Shown: positions 1 through 13,203, numbered from the stretch's first letter. The stretch: DNA of 64,000 nt from Gymnothorax reevesii (GCA_029721435.1 CM056583.1:50509620-50573619), one strand, 5' to 3'. The notes: generated by a model from the letters alone, not told the origin. Translations and numbers: made by a program.

Positions 1-625
1 AGTTGCTTACATAAAATGTGTCCTTTGTGTACAGCAACTACGTTTACATGGGCTTCCTTATCTGGGCAGTTTGGTAGTAGCTGTTTCCACTTTTTTCCAT
101 TTCAACAGTGACTTTCAGGGAATATTCGGTGTCTTTTAGATGTGTTTGCGTACGGGTTGTGCTTTGTACAAAGTTCAGGTGCACAGAGGACAGGAAGTTG
201 AGAACTGGTGCAACGATGGACTTGGTTGGATTCATTATGCCTAATGCACAGCACAAGGAATGAACGAAGCAATACCAAACAAACAGGAATCACTGTTCCT
301 TAATAAACACTACTGGTAATACAGACTCTGGACATTAGCAGCAGTAACAATGTATTACAAATATAAAACAGGAATCGAGGTTCCTTAATATAAAGTGCTG
401 GATAAAACAATGACCGGCACGAAGTTAGAGTTAGTACACGCCAAACGTGGGGAATAGTCTTATACAAGACTAGGAAGACAACCGAGGCATGTAGCTAAAA
501 GAGACAATACACATAGACAACACGGAGACGCAGCTCAGGGACAAAAAGAACTATATAAGCTATACGCGGGGAATAAGTCTACACATAATACACATAACTG
601 GGAAACAACGCTTACGTATTCTACG
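1..625. other. No gene recognised
   Basis: AT-rich sequence without a convincing exon, RNA gene or complete repeat. It ends at the 8-bp flank of the hAT-type element that follows. Confidence 0.4.
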
Positions 626-1922
626 CAGAGGTCGCATTACACTTTCTGATTGTCCGTCATTGTGACAAACAGGGGCAAAAAAATTCTGTCATAATCAATT
701 AATATCCGTCATTTTTATTTTATTTTTTTAAATGTTAATCAGTTTTTTAAATAAAATAAACAGAATAATTTACAGATTACACATTAGCTGGTGCCAACAG
801 TGATTCATGTAGACACAAACTGCGCGCTGTGTTAAATACAGCACTGCGTGGATTTTCGAATTTACTGCTGTATGAACTTTATAAAACATCAGAAATGATT
901 TCTCCCCGGCAAAGTTACAGTGCGCAAATGAACAATGCTTTAAGTTATTGCCGGGCTTCCCAAATCCTATCGACCGCAGTCTCGCTAAGCGGTCCTACGA
1001 AGCTGCTTATCAATTCGTAATGTCAACCGTGGCATTCCCGACCTAGATATCTGCGTGTTCACATAACAGAGACGGCGTTTGTGGCATATGATGAATTATC
1101 TACCGGCAGCAGAGCAGCATATTTTACAAATGAAGAGCAAATAATCATATTACAAAAGTATGAGAAATACATGGGATCATACTTCAGAAAGGCCAAGTCT
1201 CACGCATTTTCGGCGTGAGTCTCTCACCTCTTAGTGGCATTCACATTCCTGTGTGGTAGTCAGCAATTATTCAATCAATGCAAATTGAAGAAATTCACTT
1301 GTGGAATTCAAGTCATTGTGCATTAAGTTAATCAGTTTTACGCGCATTACAGTGGATTTCCCCACTAGTGACACGGAAATTGATTATTATTTGGGAATTC
1401 TCACGCTTGTCTTTGCTGAGGGATTGAAAGCAATGGAATTGCATAAAAACGTTTCAAATGGTCTTATTTCATTTAAACAATTGAAATGATCATGAAACAT
1501 ATGCATTGTTTCCAATCCCTGAGTAAACAGAAGCACGAGAAGTCTGGAGTCATAATCGCTTTCCATGGTGAGGTCCACCTTCACGCTGGTGAAACTGAAA
1601 CTTCAGTGCACAAGGATTATAATTCCGTGTGAGAATCTCATTAATAAGCGTTGATTGAATAATTGCGGACTACGGTGAATAAGCCTAAAAAAATGCGTGA
1701 CACCTACGCCAAAGGCGTGAGAACTTGGCATCTCTGATATAATATGAGGAATACAGGATCAGACAGATCAAAGACAATGCTCCAGACAATATGACTCCCA
1801 CCACCAATTGGACGGGGTTGTGAATTACATTCAGTCAAAATGACGGACGGCATTCAAAATTTTCCGTCATTGTTAAAAAAAATTCGTCAATGACGGAAAA
1901 TATTCGGTCAACGTGACCTCTG
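626..1922. mobile_element. Non-autonomous hAT-type DNA transposon
   Basis: The left end reads CAGAGGTCGCATT and the right end is the inverse form (GTGACCTCTG). Both ends carry the hAT-style CAGAGG terminus and a shared CCGTCATTG block just inside. The 8 bases on either side are attctacg (618-625) and attctatg (1923-1930), which match at 7 of 8 and fit the 8-bp target duplication of hAT elements. No transposase-like frame is visible, so the copy is probably non-autonomous. The middle holds a second inverted-repeat unit, described separately. The superfamily call is inference from the termini and duplication length. Confidence 0.8.
1191..1729. repeat. Inverted-repeat unit nested in the hAT element
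   Basis: The arms at 1256-1281 and 1648-1673 match in inverse orientation at 24 of 26 bases. Outer arms (1191-1219 and about 1700-1729) share a CACGC/GGCGTGAG motif flanked by GCCAAGT. The unit is about 540 bp and lies wholly inside the hAT element. It is either a nested miniature transposon or an internal palindrome. I do not recognise the family and see no clear target duplication. Confidence 0.6.
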
Positions 1923-1930
1923 ATTCTATG

Positions 1931-2419
1931 AGACTTCGCCCCGAATGGGTGCGGGGCTTGGTTTTAAATAGCACACTGCTACCACTCAGTGGAAATGATG
2001 AGCAGCTGCAGGTAATGATGCGGAGTTTAGGAATGCGGTCCGGGTCTTAGTAGACCAGTGAGCTGAGGTCTGGAGGCGTGACCTCACAGTTTGCACCCTT
2101 TCCCAGATTTGCACAACTCTATAGTCACATCTTCAACTTGTTTAGAACACTGTGTGGTTTTTATTTTTAATCTTTTGTACTTTTGGACCTAACAGACAGA
2201 ATGGTGTTTATCCTTACAAGTGAATTTAAACTGGGTCCACCAATAATATCTTACACAGGAGAAGCCATATAAGCCATACATTTGAGTTGTCAGATTGTCA
2301 TTTCACAAACCATTTTTAACTTTAAATACATGTATCTGTGCTTGTTTATTTGTGTTGGCTCTCCAAAGCACCAATCCAGTTCAAGCATCTAATCCGTCAT
2401 CTAGTCCCATTTTCTTTTT
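1931..2419. other. No gene recognised
   Basis: Moderately AT-rich sequence between two mobile elements. I see no exon or repeat structure in it. Confidence 0.4.
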
Positions 2420-2651
2420 TATGCCCCCGCCCTCCAAAGGGGTATTATGTTGACACCATGTCCGTCCGTTAACTTTTTGTTTCCGTGGGATAACTATTGA
2501 ATCCCTCTTCGGATTGATGCCATTTCTAAAAGGCCCATTGGGAGTGGCTAGAGGAAGGTTCCTTTCGAAAACCAGCATCGTGCGATATCTAATATGGCCG
2601 CCACAGCAGCCATCTCAATATGCCCTTGATCAACATACAGGCGGGGGCATA
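2420..2651. mobile_element. Terminal-hairpin element, copy 1
   Basis: The copy is 232 bp long with a perfect 12-bp terminal inverted repeat (TATGCCCCCGCC at 2420-2431 and its inverse at 2640-2651). The left repeat is followed after a few bases by GGGGTATTATG, so the left end can also fold on itself. A TCCGTCCGT stretch follows. The same layout with different sequence recurs at 6001, 24084, 45735 and 48785. No coding capacity is visible. I cannot assign a superfamily. Confidence 0.65.
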
Positions 2652-5600
2652 TGCCACGCTCTGCGTTACTCTTGTTCAGTTTTTTTTTTTTTTTTTTGCT
2701 CAGTGAGGATTGATAGGGCTCAGCAATTCTACTTGGGTAGTCTAAGCAACAGACATTTTAAAAAGGCTTTGCATTGTGGCAAGGTTTACTAGAATCCTTT
2801 TTTTCTGCATGTCTTCTTTAGCATCCATGAGAATAATTTAAAAATATGTATACACACTTTTCCCAGAAAGGATAATTTCATGCTTTAAAAAATACAAAGT
2901 AAATATAAGATGAGCACTCCTCTATAAAATGGACTTTTAAAAAAAAATTGGCAATGCTATTACCTTGCACGTGCAATGTCCATCTTTATATTATTTGTTT
3001 TTACAGCAGTAGTAATGAGCCAACTAAAATTTAATTCCTAAAAATACGGCATCCAGGTGTTCCACAGATTAATAAATATGCAGTGCCCTTAAAATTTATG
3101 CGCCTCCTTTGTTAAGAATGTCAACAAAGTCTGGATGAAATCAATAATATCGATAATGAGCGGTAAAATATGTATTCTATACAACATACCGTATAAAATA
3201 AAAGATTTGCTAATCAAAGAGGATTTTGTCTAGCAAGTAGTATTTATCCCAGAAGTATATGTGGCACAACTATTTCTGTACTCCGAACTTTGATCAGAAA
3301 CAGATGTTGCGGTAAGATGTAATAAAAAAAAATTTCGCTTTGGCTATGCACTCCAAACTAGTCAGTGGGTTTGGCTGGAGAAGAAAGCCACTTGTGCTGG
3401 AAACTATTTCATACCTATGGTAAAATGTGAGTCTTTGATGTTATGGGCTTGTTTTGCATCTACCGGTCAGTGTAAATATGATCTCCAGGAAGTAACAAAC
3501 ACTCGGGCCAAGAACCCTGCATCCCCTTGACAAGATGCGAAAACTTGGCAACAAGGGAATCTTTCAGCCTGACAGATTCCAAGCATACCACAGAATCAGC
3601 CAAAATATTTCGTAAAATCTTTCAGCTGCTTTAAAACAGACATTTAATATAAGTGTAAAATGCATGCCATTTTGAGCATACAGAGAGCCCATTACCCGTA
3701 TTGTTTATTTTGTATGGCTTTCTTTGCTGACCTTAATGAAGGGTGCTTTATCGCCCAATGGCAGGCTTCCCTCCAGCTTCATCTCTCCTGACGCAGGTTA
3801 ACTTCCCAGGCTGTCCCCGGGTGGCTCAAACAAGCAACTCTGCCGTCACCAGTGAAGTTACATAATCATGTCGTATTTTTTATTATTTTTTTTCCCATTG
3901 ATGGCATGGCCACCGACAATAACAATTAGTTTTTTTTTGGTTTTTTTTTTTGTAATACATGAACAAATATGAACTAGGCTTTATTTGACAAAGTGTTCTT
4001 TTTTGACACAAAACTTGAATTTGCATCACTTGAGCAGAAAATTAAAGGAAACAAAGTCTATGGGGAGAGAGAAAGAATGAGAAACAGCCTGGAAAACAGA
4101 AAAGCCAAACAGCCAACTCTGCTGCTCTCTCCTGCATTTCTGTTGGGATGTTCTTGTGTGTGTCTGCATACAGCTCTGGTCTTTCAGCAACACATCCCAT
4201 TCATTAACAGGTTAGAATCAAATTAATAGCACGAAGTTCCAGTTACTGAACTCTAGTAAAGATTGCAAAATGGAACAACAAGCAAGAGGTTGCTAAGCAA
4301 TGAAAACAAAGACAAATACTTGTGCAACTGGGATATGACAACTCTCCATGACCTCAGTGCATTTGGAAATCAGGGCTCTTCATCACGGGGCATCTCTCCT
4401 CAGCCTGTCGTCTTTTCCTGTGGTGCCTGTGTTTTCTAGACAACTTTCTGTTGTTATCGCAGCTGAAAATCAAATATGACGCAAAATCTAGCCAACCTTA
4501 AAATGGCACGCACAAGAAAAATAAAAACAGAAAACAACAGGAGCACTTGATACTTGATAAAGGGCATTAATGTTAAATTTGAATGAAAAATGTGTATCAG
4601 ACACCACATGGCTGACAAAGCAGTGCGCAAACTTAGGTCATCACCCAAAAGAGAAAATTATCCTGAGCTGCATATATGGTGGAACTAGGAACTGACAGTC
4701 ATAAGACAGCTATCAGGCATGACAAATAAGCAGTCGCCCACAGAAATTCTGTCAGCTGGATTTGTGATGTCAGGGGTGTTTTGTTAGCTAATCAGTCGCT
4801 CATTCGCTTAAAAAAATAGGGATGTGTATGCAGGGCAAGGCAATCCAGAGTGGCCCCACTCACCAACTGTGACAAGCATAAAATTCCCCCATGTAGTCTT
4901 CACTTTTGTTTTGTGAAATATATTTTATCCTGGTACCATATCGGTAGTTCATTTAGTAAGAATTTGTCAAATCAGATGCTATAAGTCAATACAAAAATAC
5001 ATTGATTCCCTCTGATATCCCCTTGTTTTGTCGCCAGTTGCAATGAAATGACTCTAGAAATACACTACATTAATCCTGTTCGAAAACTGGGGGGGAAAAA
5101 CATAATTCAATTTCTCCTGAGGCTCCCTTTTTCTGCAGATTATGGGTCCTATTTTGACTCCCACTGCACACCCCAAACCACCAATTTATCCCCAAACCCA
5201 CCCACTCAATGCAGTAAACTCACAAAAACAGCCTTAATGCACCACAGCTCGAGATCTAGCTCTGAGGGGGGCAAAAAAATTGCCTTTAATTAGCCTTTCT
5301 ACACAACTCACTCAGTTTTATGGCACAAACCAGAGTTTCTGTCTGTTCTCCTCATGATATGGTGTACATTCAATGTATTTTTACAATCATGCTCTGTTGT
5401 TGTGCTGTTTGCAGAATAAGGCATTCTGATTTCAAGGTGCACATATGTATTAGATTTTGTCCCTATCGCCCAGCCCTGTCTGCGCAAAATTATCTTTCAT
5501 CCAAAATTTTGTTTGACCATTATTTTGTACAGGTGATGAGTTGTGCAAAACTGCACCAATAAAGTTTACACAGGACTCATGTTAAATTGACAAAGAAACC

Positions 5601-6000
5601 CAAGGACACCAAAACTACCATTTGAAAGCATTGAAAACTAATCAACTATACAGACTGTGACCCCTTTCTTAAGCAATTATTTCTTTCTGAAGAAAATAAC
5701 AGCATTTTAATGATAACTTTTTTCTAATTGCTTAGGAAAGTGCTGCGGAGTGCTTTTTTCAAATGAATGATTGCACTTCAATCAGGACTTTCCAACACAT
5801 GACACAGAACGGTGGGCAGATATGTCTAAGATAAACTTTGACTTAAAATTAAGCAGATGAATATCGCTGTGGAACTGTTGGTACTCCAACTGTAAGGAGA
5901 ATAAAATTATTCAGAGGTAAATAGGAGGTCTTGTTCAATTTTAATGTTTAGATTAGGACCACACATTAAGAAATCATGGAAGGAGATATCAGACTTAATT
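2652..6000. other. Intergenic, no gene recognised
   Basis: AT-rich DNA with poly-T runs (near 2680 and 3930-3950). Short open frames here lack codon bias, splice context or recognisable motifs. Nothing else is supported. Confidence 0.4.
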
Positions 6001-6788
6001 ATATCCCCGAACGCCGAATGGCGTTCCAGGGGTATTATGTTTTTGGTCCGACCACCGCCGTCGCCACCACCGCACTACGTGTTAAGGCGATAACTTCAGT
6101 AATATTTCAATTACAAATTTCAAGTTTTGCATATAGGTAAGTACCATAAAGAGGAAGAACTGATTCGATTTTGGACAATTTACGATTTCTAGATTGGCCA
6201 CCAGGGGCCAAAAATTGATTTACGTGTTAACGCGATAACTTCAGTAATATTTCACTTAGAAATTCCAAGTTTTGCATATAGGTAAGTATCATAAAGAGGA
6301 AGAACTGATTCGATTTTGGACAATTTACAATGTCTAGATTGGACACCAGGGGCCAAAAACTGAAAAAATCACTGTTTTTATCATATCTCTGGAAATATTT
6401 GTCCGATTGACCTCAAATCAAGTGCAAATGAAAGGTCATGACCTGAGGATGTGTCCCACGATGACACTATACCTGTTTGGTTCAAAATTTTGACACAAGG
6501 TGGAGCTTTTTCATATAAAATTCACAATTTCTGCCATATCTTTGGAACTATTTGTCCAGTTGACATGAATTTATGTGCAACTGCAAGGTCATGACCTCAC
6601 AACATGTAACATGATGACATCATACCTGTATGGTTCAATATTTTGCCTCCAGGTGGTGCTTTGTGATGGAAAATGACCATTTTGGCCATATCTTCAGAAC
6701 CATTTGTCCAATTGACCTTCAAATGAAAGTCTATTCAAGGTCTATTCAAGGATTGGGGAATTGGAGGATTAGGGGCGTTCGGGGATAT
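6001..6788. mobile_element. Terminal-hairpin element, copy 2, with internal tandem units
   Basis: A perfect 15-bp terminal inverted repeat (ATATCCCCGAACGCC, 6001-6015; inverse at 6774-6788) bounds 788 bp. Immediately inside, GGCGTTCCAGGGGTAT can pair with the left repeat to form a terminal hairpin, followed by the GTATTATG motif also seen in copy 1. The interior holds a roughly 147-bp direct duplication (starting about 6074 and 6221), then more diverged units sharing ATTTGTCC and AGGTCATGACC motifs. No coding frame is convincing. The family is not recognised. Confidence 0.7.
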
Positions 6789-6937
6789 GCCCCCAGCCGT
6801 CGCCTCCGATGGCATAAACCTAGTTTACCTTGAAAAGATCGCAAATGGGCCATTTAGACATTGTAGCCAAAGCGCTTTCTATATTTTTACAAAATATATT
6901 CCATCTGGACACCAAAACAAGAAGACACCTTGGCTAT

Positions 6938-8315
6938 GGCCCGTATTCAGAAATGACACTCACACTAATCGAGTGTGAGTGAGTACTAAAACTTAGTTAG
7001 TGTCAGGTTATACTAAACGAGTCAGAGGTTGCCCTAACACTCATTTGCTTTCAGAGACCTCACTCACACTGAAAATAGCGTCTCTTTCAGAGTGAAGGTT
7101 GAGTGTAGGGAACACCTCCCTTGAGCCGCACTAACTTGCGCCGGTATTTCGTTGTCTTGGCTTTCAGGTGGTTACAAACATTGGAAACTCTGGATCATTT
7201 ACAGCCACGCTGTTGATGCAATCGCAACTACACAAATTTTAACTATAATGATGATAACGATGCCGGTAACATGCTGACTGACCACCTGGCTTCAGAGGTT
7301 ACGAACTGCACAGTGATGAACTCGAGGTTAGCATTTGTGTACCCACCAGTAGCCACAAGGGAGGTTAGGAGGAGGAGGGGAGTAGGGGAGGCTCAAAACT
7401 ATCCCTTAAAAATAATGATTGGACATGACCTGTTTTCAATCATTAAATAAAATTTTATTTACTTGAACTCCAAAAATGCTAATGATTATCATGTGTCGTA
7501 AGTTCTATTTGTTAAGTTGTGAACTGGTGATAGCTTGACCGCAGTTAGAAAGAGCACTTATAATTATTGCGGTTTTCACTTCATTAAATTACCATTGCAG
7601 AAACTCCGAAAACTCTCAACATTATCAGGTGTGGCCAGTTTTCATTAATGACGGATATATGTCAACTCTCATGCATTCGGATTTCTTGTGCTTGTCTTTA
7701 CTGATGGGTTGGAAATTCTGTGCTCAGCTGGCTCGTGTGGCGCGTGTGGATTGGTCTGCGAGGCTCATGTAGCTGTAAGTCATGAGAGTCCATTCTTAAT
7801 TGCTGAATGAAGAAGGAAATGTCCGGCATGTTTCACAGCTTGTTGCTTACTGAGCCTCGCGGGCTGTCCTGCGCCTTTCGCGAGCCACTGGACCACAGAA
7901 TCTCTAAAGACATGCTGATATTTTACGTCGTCATTTATGTGCGAAAGAAACACCTCAATTTTGTGAAGCAACGTGTAACAACGCTATTAAAATACATTTC
8001 ATTTTCGTTTTACCAATTAATCTGAGAAACTTTCTAATCAAGAAAAGTTAACCGCGATAGGTTTAGGTCATTCAACACTGAAGGGTGAGGACTGAGCGTC
8101 CCTTTGCAGCAGCTGACGCACCGCCTGTTTTACCCAGTGCCCACTACTGTCAGTTATGTTCGAGTGGCGTTTGTGAATAGCAACTGGCGAGGAGTGGGAC
8201 TGCTCTCTCGGTTAGTGGTAGGTCTATCTCTCTCTCACACTCCAGTTACATTTCAATCGTACTCACTATGTGGTGAGTCGAGGGTGAGTGTGAGTGTCGT
8301 TTTTGAATACGGGCC
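6938..8315. mobile_element. DNA transposon with inverted repeats, non-autonomous
   Basis: The left end GGCCCGTATTCAGAAATGAC and the right end (inverse, ending TTTTTGAATACGGGCC) are inverted repeats, followed inward on both sides by CACTCACAC motifs. The trinucleotide TAT flanks both ends and could be a short target duplication. The interior has no recognised transposase. Length is about 1.38 kb. A 3-bp duplication would suggest a PIF/Harbinger-like group, but this is tentative. Confidence 0.6.
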
Positions 8316-8799
8316 TATGTGTAGAGCATAAGCCATATTGAAGAACTGTGGTTTCAACCTTCACTCTCAAATATGTACTTTAGGAATATCATCAGATATA
8401 CTTAATAGTCATTTAGTTTTTGTTTTGGGCCAAAGCTGAAGAAGAGTTGCACCTCAGTTAAAATGAATGATGTGTACCCAGCGAATAGAAGAAAGCCCTG
8501 TAACTAAACTGCCACCCCACCCATTCATGATGTCATAGTGCTGCTTTTTCAGATGGGGCTCAAAATTGTGCTGGTCAACAATGTTAAAAACACTGTGACT
8601 TTTCATATTCTTGGCAAGGAATCAAGTGTCGAGACAGAGCTCAATCCAATAGGTAGTTTAATTGGCAGCTTAAATGGTAATTTGGATAGAACTCCAGAAG
8701 AAAATGTGAAGACTGAACCCTGGTTAAGGATGGCACAGTTCAATTATGCAGTTCCAGACCAATGAATAGCTTGAAATGGTACAAATATAAGGAGTGAAC

Positions 8800-8956
8800 T
8801 GTCAGAAGTTTTAAACAAAAGGTAAGGTTACCCAGGTTTTTCGTACGCCATCAAGTAGGTTAAAGGATGGTTCCTTAGTGTGTTACATCAACTGTCAAAC
8901 ATGGAGGAGGAAGCGTGATGGTGTGGGGCTGTTTTGCTGCATCCAGGGTCAGTGAC
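8800..8956 (+). pseudogene. Tc1-family transposase fragment (middle part)
   Basis: The translation includes the conserved Tc1 block TVKHGGGSVMVWGCFAAS, preceded by degraded sequence typical of the same region. Reading stops at the left border of the miniature element at 8960. A second piece of the same kind of transposase resumes at about 11385, so the two pieces are probably one old copy split by later insertions. Stops and frameshifts make it non-functional. Confidence 0.7.
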
Positions 8957-8959
8957 TTA

Positions 8960-9249
8960 TAGGAGGCTTTCACACCAACGTCGTTTGGTCAGGACTTTAG
9001 GACTTTTCTGTTTGGTCCGAACCAATATGGTAGGTGTGAAACCACCCCCGGAGGTGGTTTCAGTCGGGACCAAACAGAACCACAGTCTGATTGATGCCCA
9101 GTGTGAAAGCATTATTTTGAAAGGTTCGGACCTTGGTATCAATGACAGGAAATTACGACATACGAGACGCGTGTATTCGCGTCTTTGCATTGGCTTTGAA
9201 TGTATTCTGCCACGCGAAAAATTCATTTCGCGTCCAGTGTGAAAGCAGC
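8960..9249. mobile_element. Miniature inverted-repeat element (PIF/Harbinger-like)
   Basis: The left end contains GGAGGCTTTCACACC and the right end CAGTGTGAAAGCAGC, an imperfect inverted repeat. TTA flanks both ends (957-959 and 250-252 of the local kilobase), consistent with a 3-bp duplication. It sits inside a Tc1 transposase reading frame. The CTTTCACA terminus resembles the elements at 37337 and 57616. Confidence 0.55.
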
Positions 9250-9588
9250 TTAATGTGGCATGTTATTTCATCAAAAACACTGAAATAGCTTATACAGCAG
9301 GAAAATGGCATCTTAAATCACAGAAAACAATGAATGCACTGTTTAAGCCCAACACCCTCTGACCGCAAAGCATCGCGTCAAAATCCGAACGCTTTTAAAT
9401 GCCCACTGGAAGGGTCAGTAGCGTCAATATGGACGGATGACAACAAAACTGAGAAGCAAGCCATGGGTGTCACTCTCAAAATATTAAACAAGACATCGTT
9501 TGATTTTGAAAAGACCTGCCGATGAAGCTTATTTTCAGTGGTGGCAAAGTGCGATGTTCTGGTTACTGTACACTTTACGTTATTTACA

Positions 9589-10809
9589 TGTTATGATTCT
9601 GCTCTGTTTGCCATGTTTTGGATGTTCTGCCTGTTCTCTGTATTGCCTAACTATGCCTCGGATTATGTATTGTGATTTGGTTACTTAGATTTGTTCATTT
9701 ATTGTCTAGTTTTGCTTTTCCATGTTTTGCATTTTACCGTAGTTTCATTCCGGTCCATGTTTTTGTTTCTGCCATGCATTGCACTTTGTCTCCCCCTGTC
9801 TGGTCTCTTGTCTTGTCATTGCTCACAGCCCCAGTATTGTGTGCCACACTTTCGGGTGATTTAATGGTTTCTGGATTTCAACCATTCCTTCCCATCTCAT
9901 TCCCTTCCTTCGTCTTGCTTTTCTATTTTACAAACCCACACTAACAGTTTGTTGTTTTTGTTAAAGTTACTAAACCAAACTAACATTGTACATAATACTA
10001 CCTTACTAACGAACACTAGGGATTGTATAGCTGCACTTACTAATTGATTAACAAGCTCTCAGCACTCGCCCTGTTCTAGTCTCCGCCTCTTGTCTCTCCC
10101 TAGTCTTCTCTGCTGCATTTCTGTGGATTCTCCACACCTGCTCACACTGTCCTTTCTCTTATTATCCATGCATGTTAGAACTCTTTGACTGGAGCTGTAT
10201 ATCTGTCTATAGGATTGTCTTGTGATCCCTGTCGCGTTTTGGCTGTTGCCTATTTCATGTGATTAGGTTCTTCCTCATGTTCCCTCCTTTGTAATCATTC
10301 TGACTCCCTCACCTGTGTTGTGTTAAGCATGTGACTTCCCGTGAGGGTATATTTGGAGTCTTTTCACAGCACTTCCTTGTCAGAACGTTTCTCTTGTTTA
10401 CCTGTGCTGCTATCTTTTTTCGCCTTGTACTCATAGTGTTACTCTTCTGACTGGAATGTCCGACTTACAATTTTTGGCTCTGCTCTTTGGTACTATTGTC
10501 TGCATCTGTTTACGAATCCTTTTTGCCAGACTACAAGTTTTGTGATTGCTGCCCTGGTATTCGACTCTGTTTACGCCCACTGGATTTTGGCCTGTGCCTG
10601 TGTATCAAACCTATTCTTGTCTGACCATGGGTTTTGTGATTGGTGCTCTGTTTACGGTTCAGGATTTCGCCCTTTGGATTACGATTTATGGATTGTGGAC
10701 ATTGTACCGTTGTCTGCTCTGTTGGGGGTCTTCCCCATTCAGAAATAAAGCCTCCATTTTTGTATTCACTGGTTCTCGCTTGTGGTTCCTCACGTAATCC
10801 TCACATTAC
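9589..10809 (+). mobile_element. Probable solo LTR of a Ty3/Gypsy-like retrotransposon
   Basis: The segment begins TGTTATGATTCTGC and ends CACATTACA, giving TG...CA-type ends. It is pyrimidine-rich with repeated phrases such as TTTTGTGATTG and TGTTTACG, and has AATAAA at 10744-10749 followed by a TTGTGGTTCCTCA stretch like the one in the minus-strand LTR end at 51966. No internal gag-pol is present. I could not find a matching target duplication, so the boundaries are approximate. Confidence 0.5.
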
Positions 10810-11384
10810 AGGCATAATTTCACTCCTGAATTTAGCCGTCTTGTAAATTAAGATCATGATTCACTTTACCCAGCAGTAAATTAGCTAGCTAGATAACTTA
10901 GCAGTGTTAAGTTCTAACCAGCGCTACTTTGAGTTTGGAACTGTCTAACTGAAGATCGCTGAATAACTGAAAAACGGATTTCCTTTCGAAACTGCAACTT
11001 GTTTAAAAGGCAGGTATATTGGTTTTGACAACTGCATGTGAGGTCTTCGCTAATTTTGTGCCACCAACCATGGAAAGGCGAAATAGTTAAATAACCTAAA
11101 AGACAAATGCGTAACTATTGAGTTAACTCTCAATAAAATCAACAATAATATGATGGTGGGAATGACGATTTGATTCATTGTTTACAACATTCAAGACCCG
11201 CGTTATTCACCATGTTTATGTCAGACACCTGCCTGCCAAATGATCAATTAATGTAAACTATAGAGACACGCAAAGTACGTAGTACGTGCTGTAAGTCTGT
11301 TTGCAATCATGACAGTGGGAAACCCAAACAGACCGAAACCAAATGAATACAATATAACAAAAACATGGACCTAGTGAAAACACC

Positions 11385-11843
11385 CTCGGAGTGAAAGGCA
11401 CCCTGAACTAAAACGGCTACCACAACCTTCTGCAGCACCATGCATTAGCTTTTGGTAAGTGTTTGTTAGCCAGGGATCAATCTTACAGCAAAATGTCCCC
11501 AAGCTCTACCAGAAATACCTTAGGAAAAAAGAACAAGATGGTAAGCTCAAAACCATGGAGTGTTCTGTGCTGCCTCCAGACTGAAACCCCATCAAAATGG
11601 TTGGGATGAATTGGACAGAAGAGTGAAAGTATATCTGCCAAAGGTAGCTACTTTGAGTCAAAAGTTTAAAATACATTTTGGTTTAAAAATTGATTCCATG
11701 ATTTCTTTTTTAACTTCAATTGTTAATTTCTTCTATCGTGTCTATGCTTTCATTCCAGGATATGAGACATTAAACGGCATAATTTTCTATTAAATAACTG
11801 GAAAAATGGGAGTGTCCTAAAATTTTTTAACTGTTAGTGCATA
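11385..11843 (+). pseudogene. Tc1-family transposase 3' part and terminal region
   Basis: Degraded frames read like the C-terminal half of a Tc1 transposase (GVKGTLN, GYHNLLQHHA, then LGKK and WDELDRRVK), and the piece ends in sequence like a Tc1 terminus (GAGTGTCCTAAAATTTTTTA). It is the likely partner of the fragment at 8800-8956. Many stops and deletions are present. Confidence 0.6.
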
Positions 11844-12894
11844 CAGTACAAAAACTGCATGACAAAGTTAGATCATTTATTGAGTACGCCGATTCATAAA
11901 AGTAGCAAAAATAGTGCAAGTTCTTGTAAGTGATTACTCACTTCTGGAAGACTGACCAGAAATGAATCATTTTCAGCAATAAGCATGACATCACTCGACT
12001 AATGGGGAAAAAAATAGAGCTCCTTCTAGGAAATTATTGAGGCATACAAACTGGAAAGGGTTAAACTCCTCATGATCTAAACAGACAATTAAAGTAATCC
12101 AAAAGTCAAACTTGCAACAAGATAATCTTGACAGACAAGGTGCTAAGAATCCTCTTTTCTAACTCTACAGCATTCGATCCTGACATACTTTTGGCCTGTA
12201 CTTCATGGCTGCTATAATAAACAATACATTTGCGTAGGTGGTTACAAAAATTCCAAAAATCAAAAAAGTACCAGCACGCACTTACTGACATCTCAGACAA
12301 AGATTGAAAAAACTTGTTCGTGGCTATACATGTTGAATTTGTCACAAAGTCCATTCTATTCTTATGCAGTCCTATATCAAACAGCCTGTATATTTGGTGT
12401 AGTTTTTTTTTTTTTTTTTTAATGAGAGTCAAGCAAATTACCCCACTAATTTATAAAGCCTTAAGTGTAGGTTGTTTCACCCACCATCAATTACATGCAA
12501 TAATTGTAATTAACCATAAATTGGCCTGGAACTGCCCAATACATGTGGCTGATAAATTCCCACATAGCCACAGGAAGCATCTTGCAAAGCCAGTTGAACA
12601 CATTGGATTGTTTAGATTAAGGACTTAGGGCTTAATTGTATGACAGTGGGGTCCAGGATAACTGAGCTATAGAACATCAGGGGTACTTGCGAGTAGACTT
12701 CTCTAAGGGAAATATTTAATCATCTGGCCGGTGTGTACAGTGGTCTCATTTCATAAATGTATTCCCCAGTCTCTCCAATTTCTGTTGCTTTAAGCACAAG
12801 CAATCATAAATGTGAGCGCAATAAGATTGTAATTTTGTGATAATGGTGTGCATTGATCTGTGCCTTCTCCCTGAGAAAATAGCAGAAAAAACAT
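11844..12894. other. Intergenic, no gene recognised
   Basis: AT-rich DNA with a poly-T run at about 12403-12420. No exon or complete repeat is seen. Confidence 0.4.
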
Positions 12895-13075
12895 GCATGT
12901 TAGGCGAATTGGAGACTCCAAATTGCCCATAGGTTGGAGTTTGTGGGTGAATTGCGTACAGGACCTGCGTTGGATTGGCGAGCTGTCCAGGGCGTGTTCG
13001 CGTCTTTTGCAGGACTAGGCTTGAGCTCCCCAGCGACCCAAGTGAGGAAGAAGTGGTTTTGATGATGGATGAATA
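12895..13075 (+). repeat. SINE fragment (3' portion)
   Basis: This matches the 3' half of the SINE at 34999-35350. Shared phrases include CTCCAAATTGCC, GAGCTGTCCAGGG, GAGCTCCCCAGCGACCC and AGTGAGGAAGAAG, ending in GATGATGGATG. The tRNA-like head is missing, so the copy is 5'-truncated, as is usual for retroposed copies. Confidence 0.65.
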
Positions 13076-13203
13076 TATAACATCGCAAAATGTTATGGCT
13101 ATGCCTATATGGAGTTTTTTTGTGGAGAACTTCTTTTTTTGTAGATGCGGCGCTCATTTTTAAAATTATGTTCTGGTCAGAGAATACAAAAGTTCCCTGC
13201 CAA

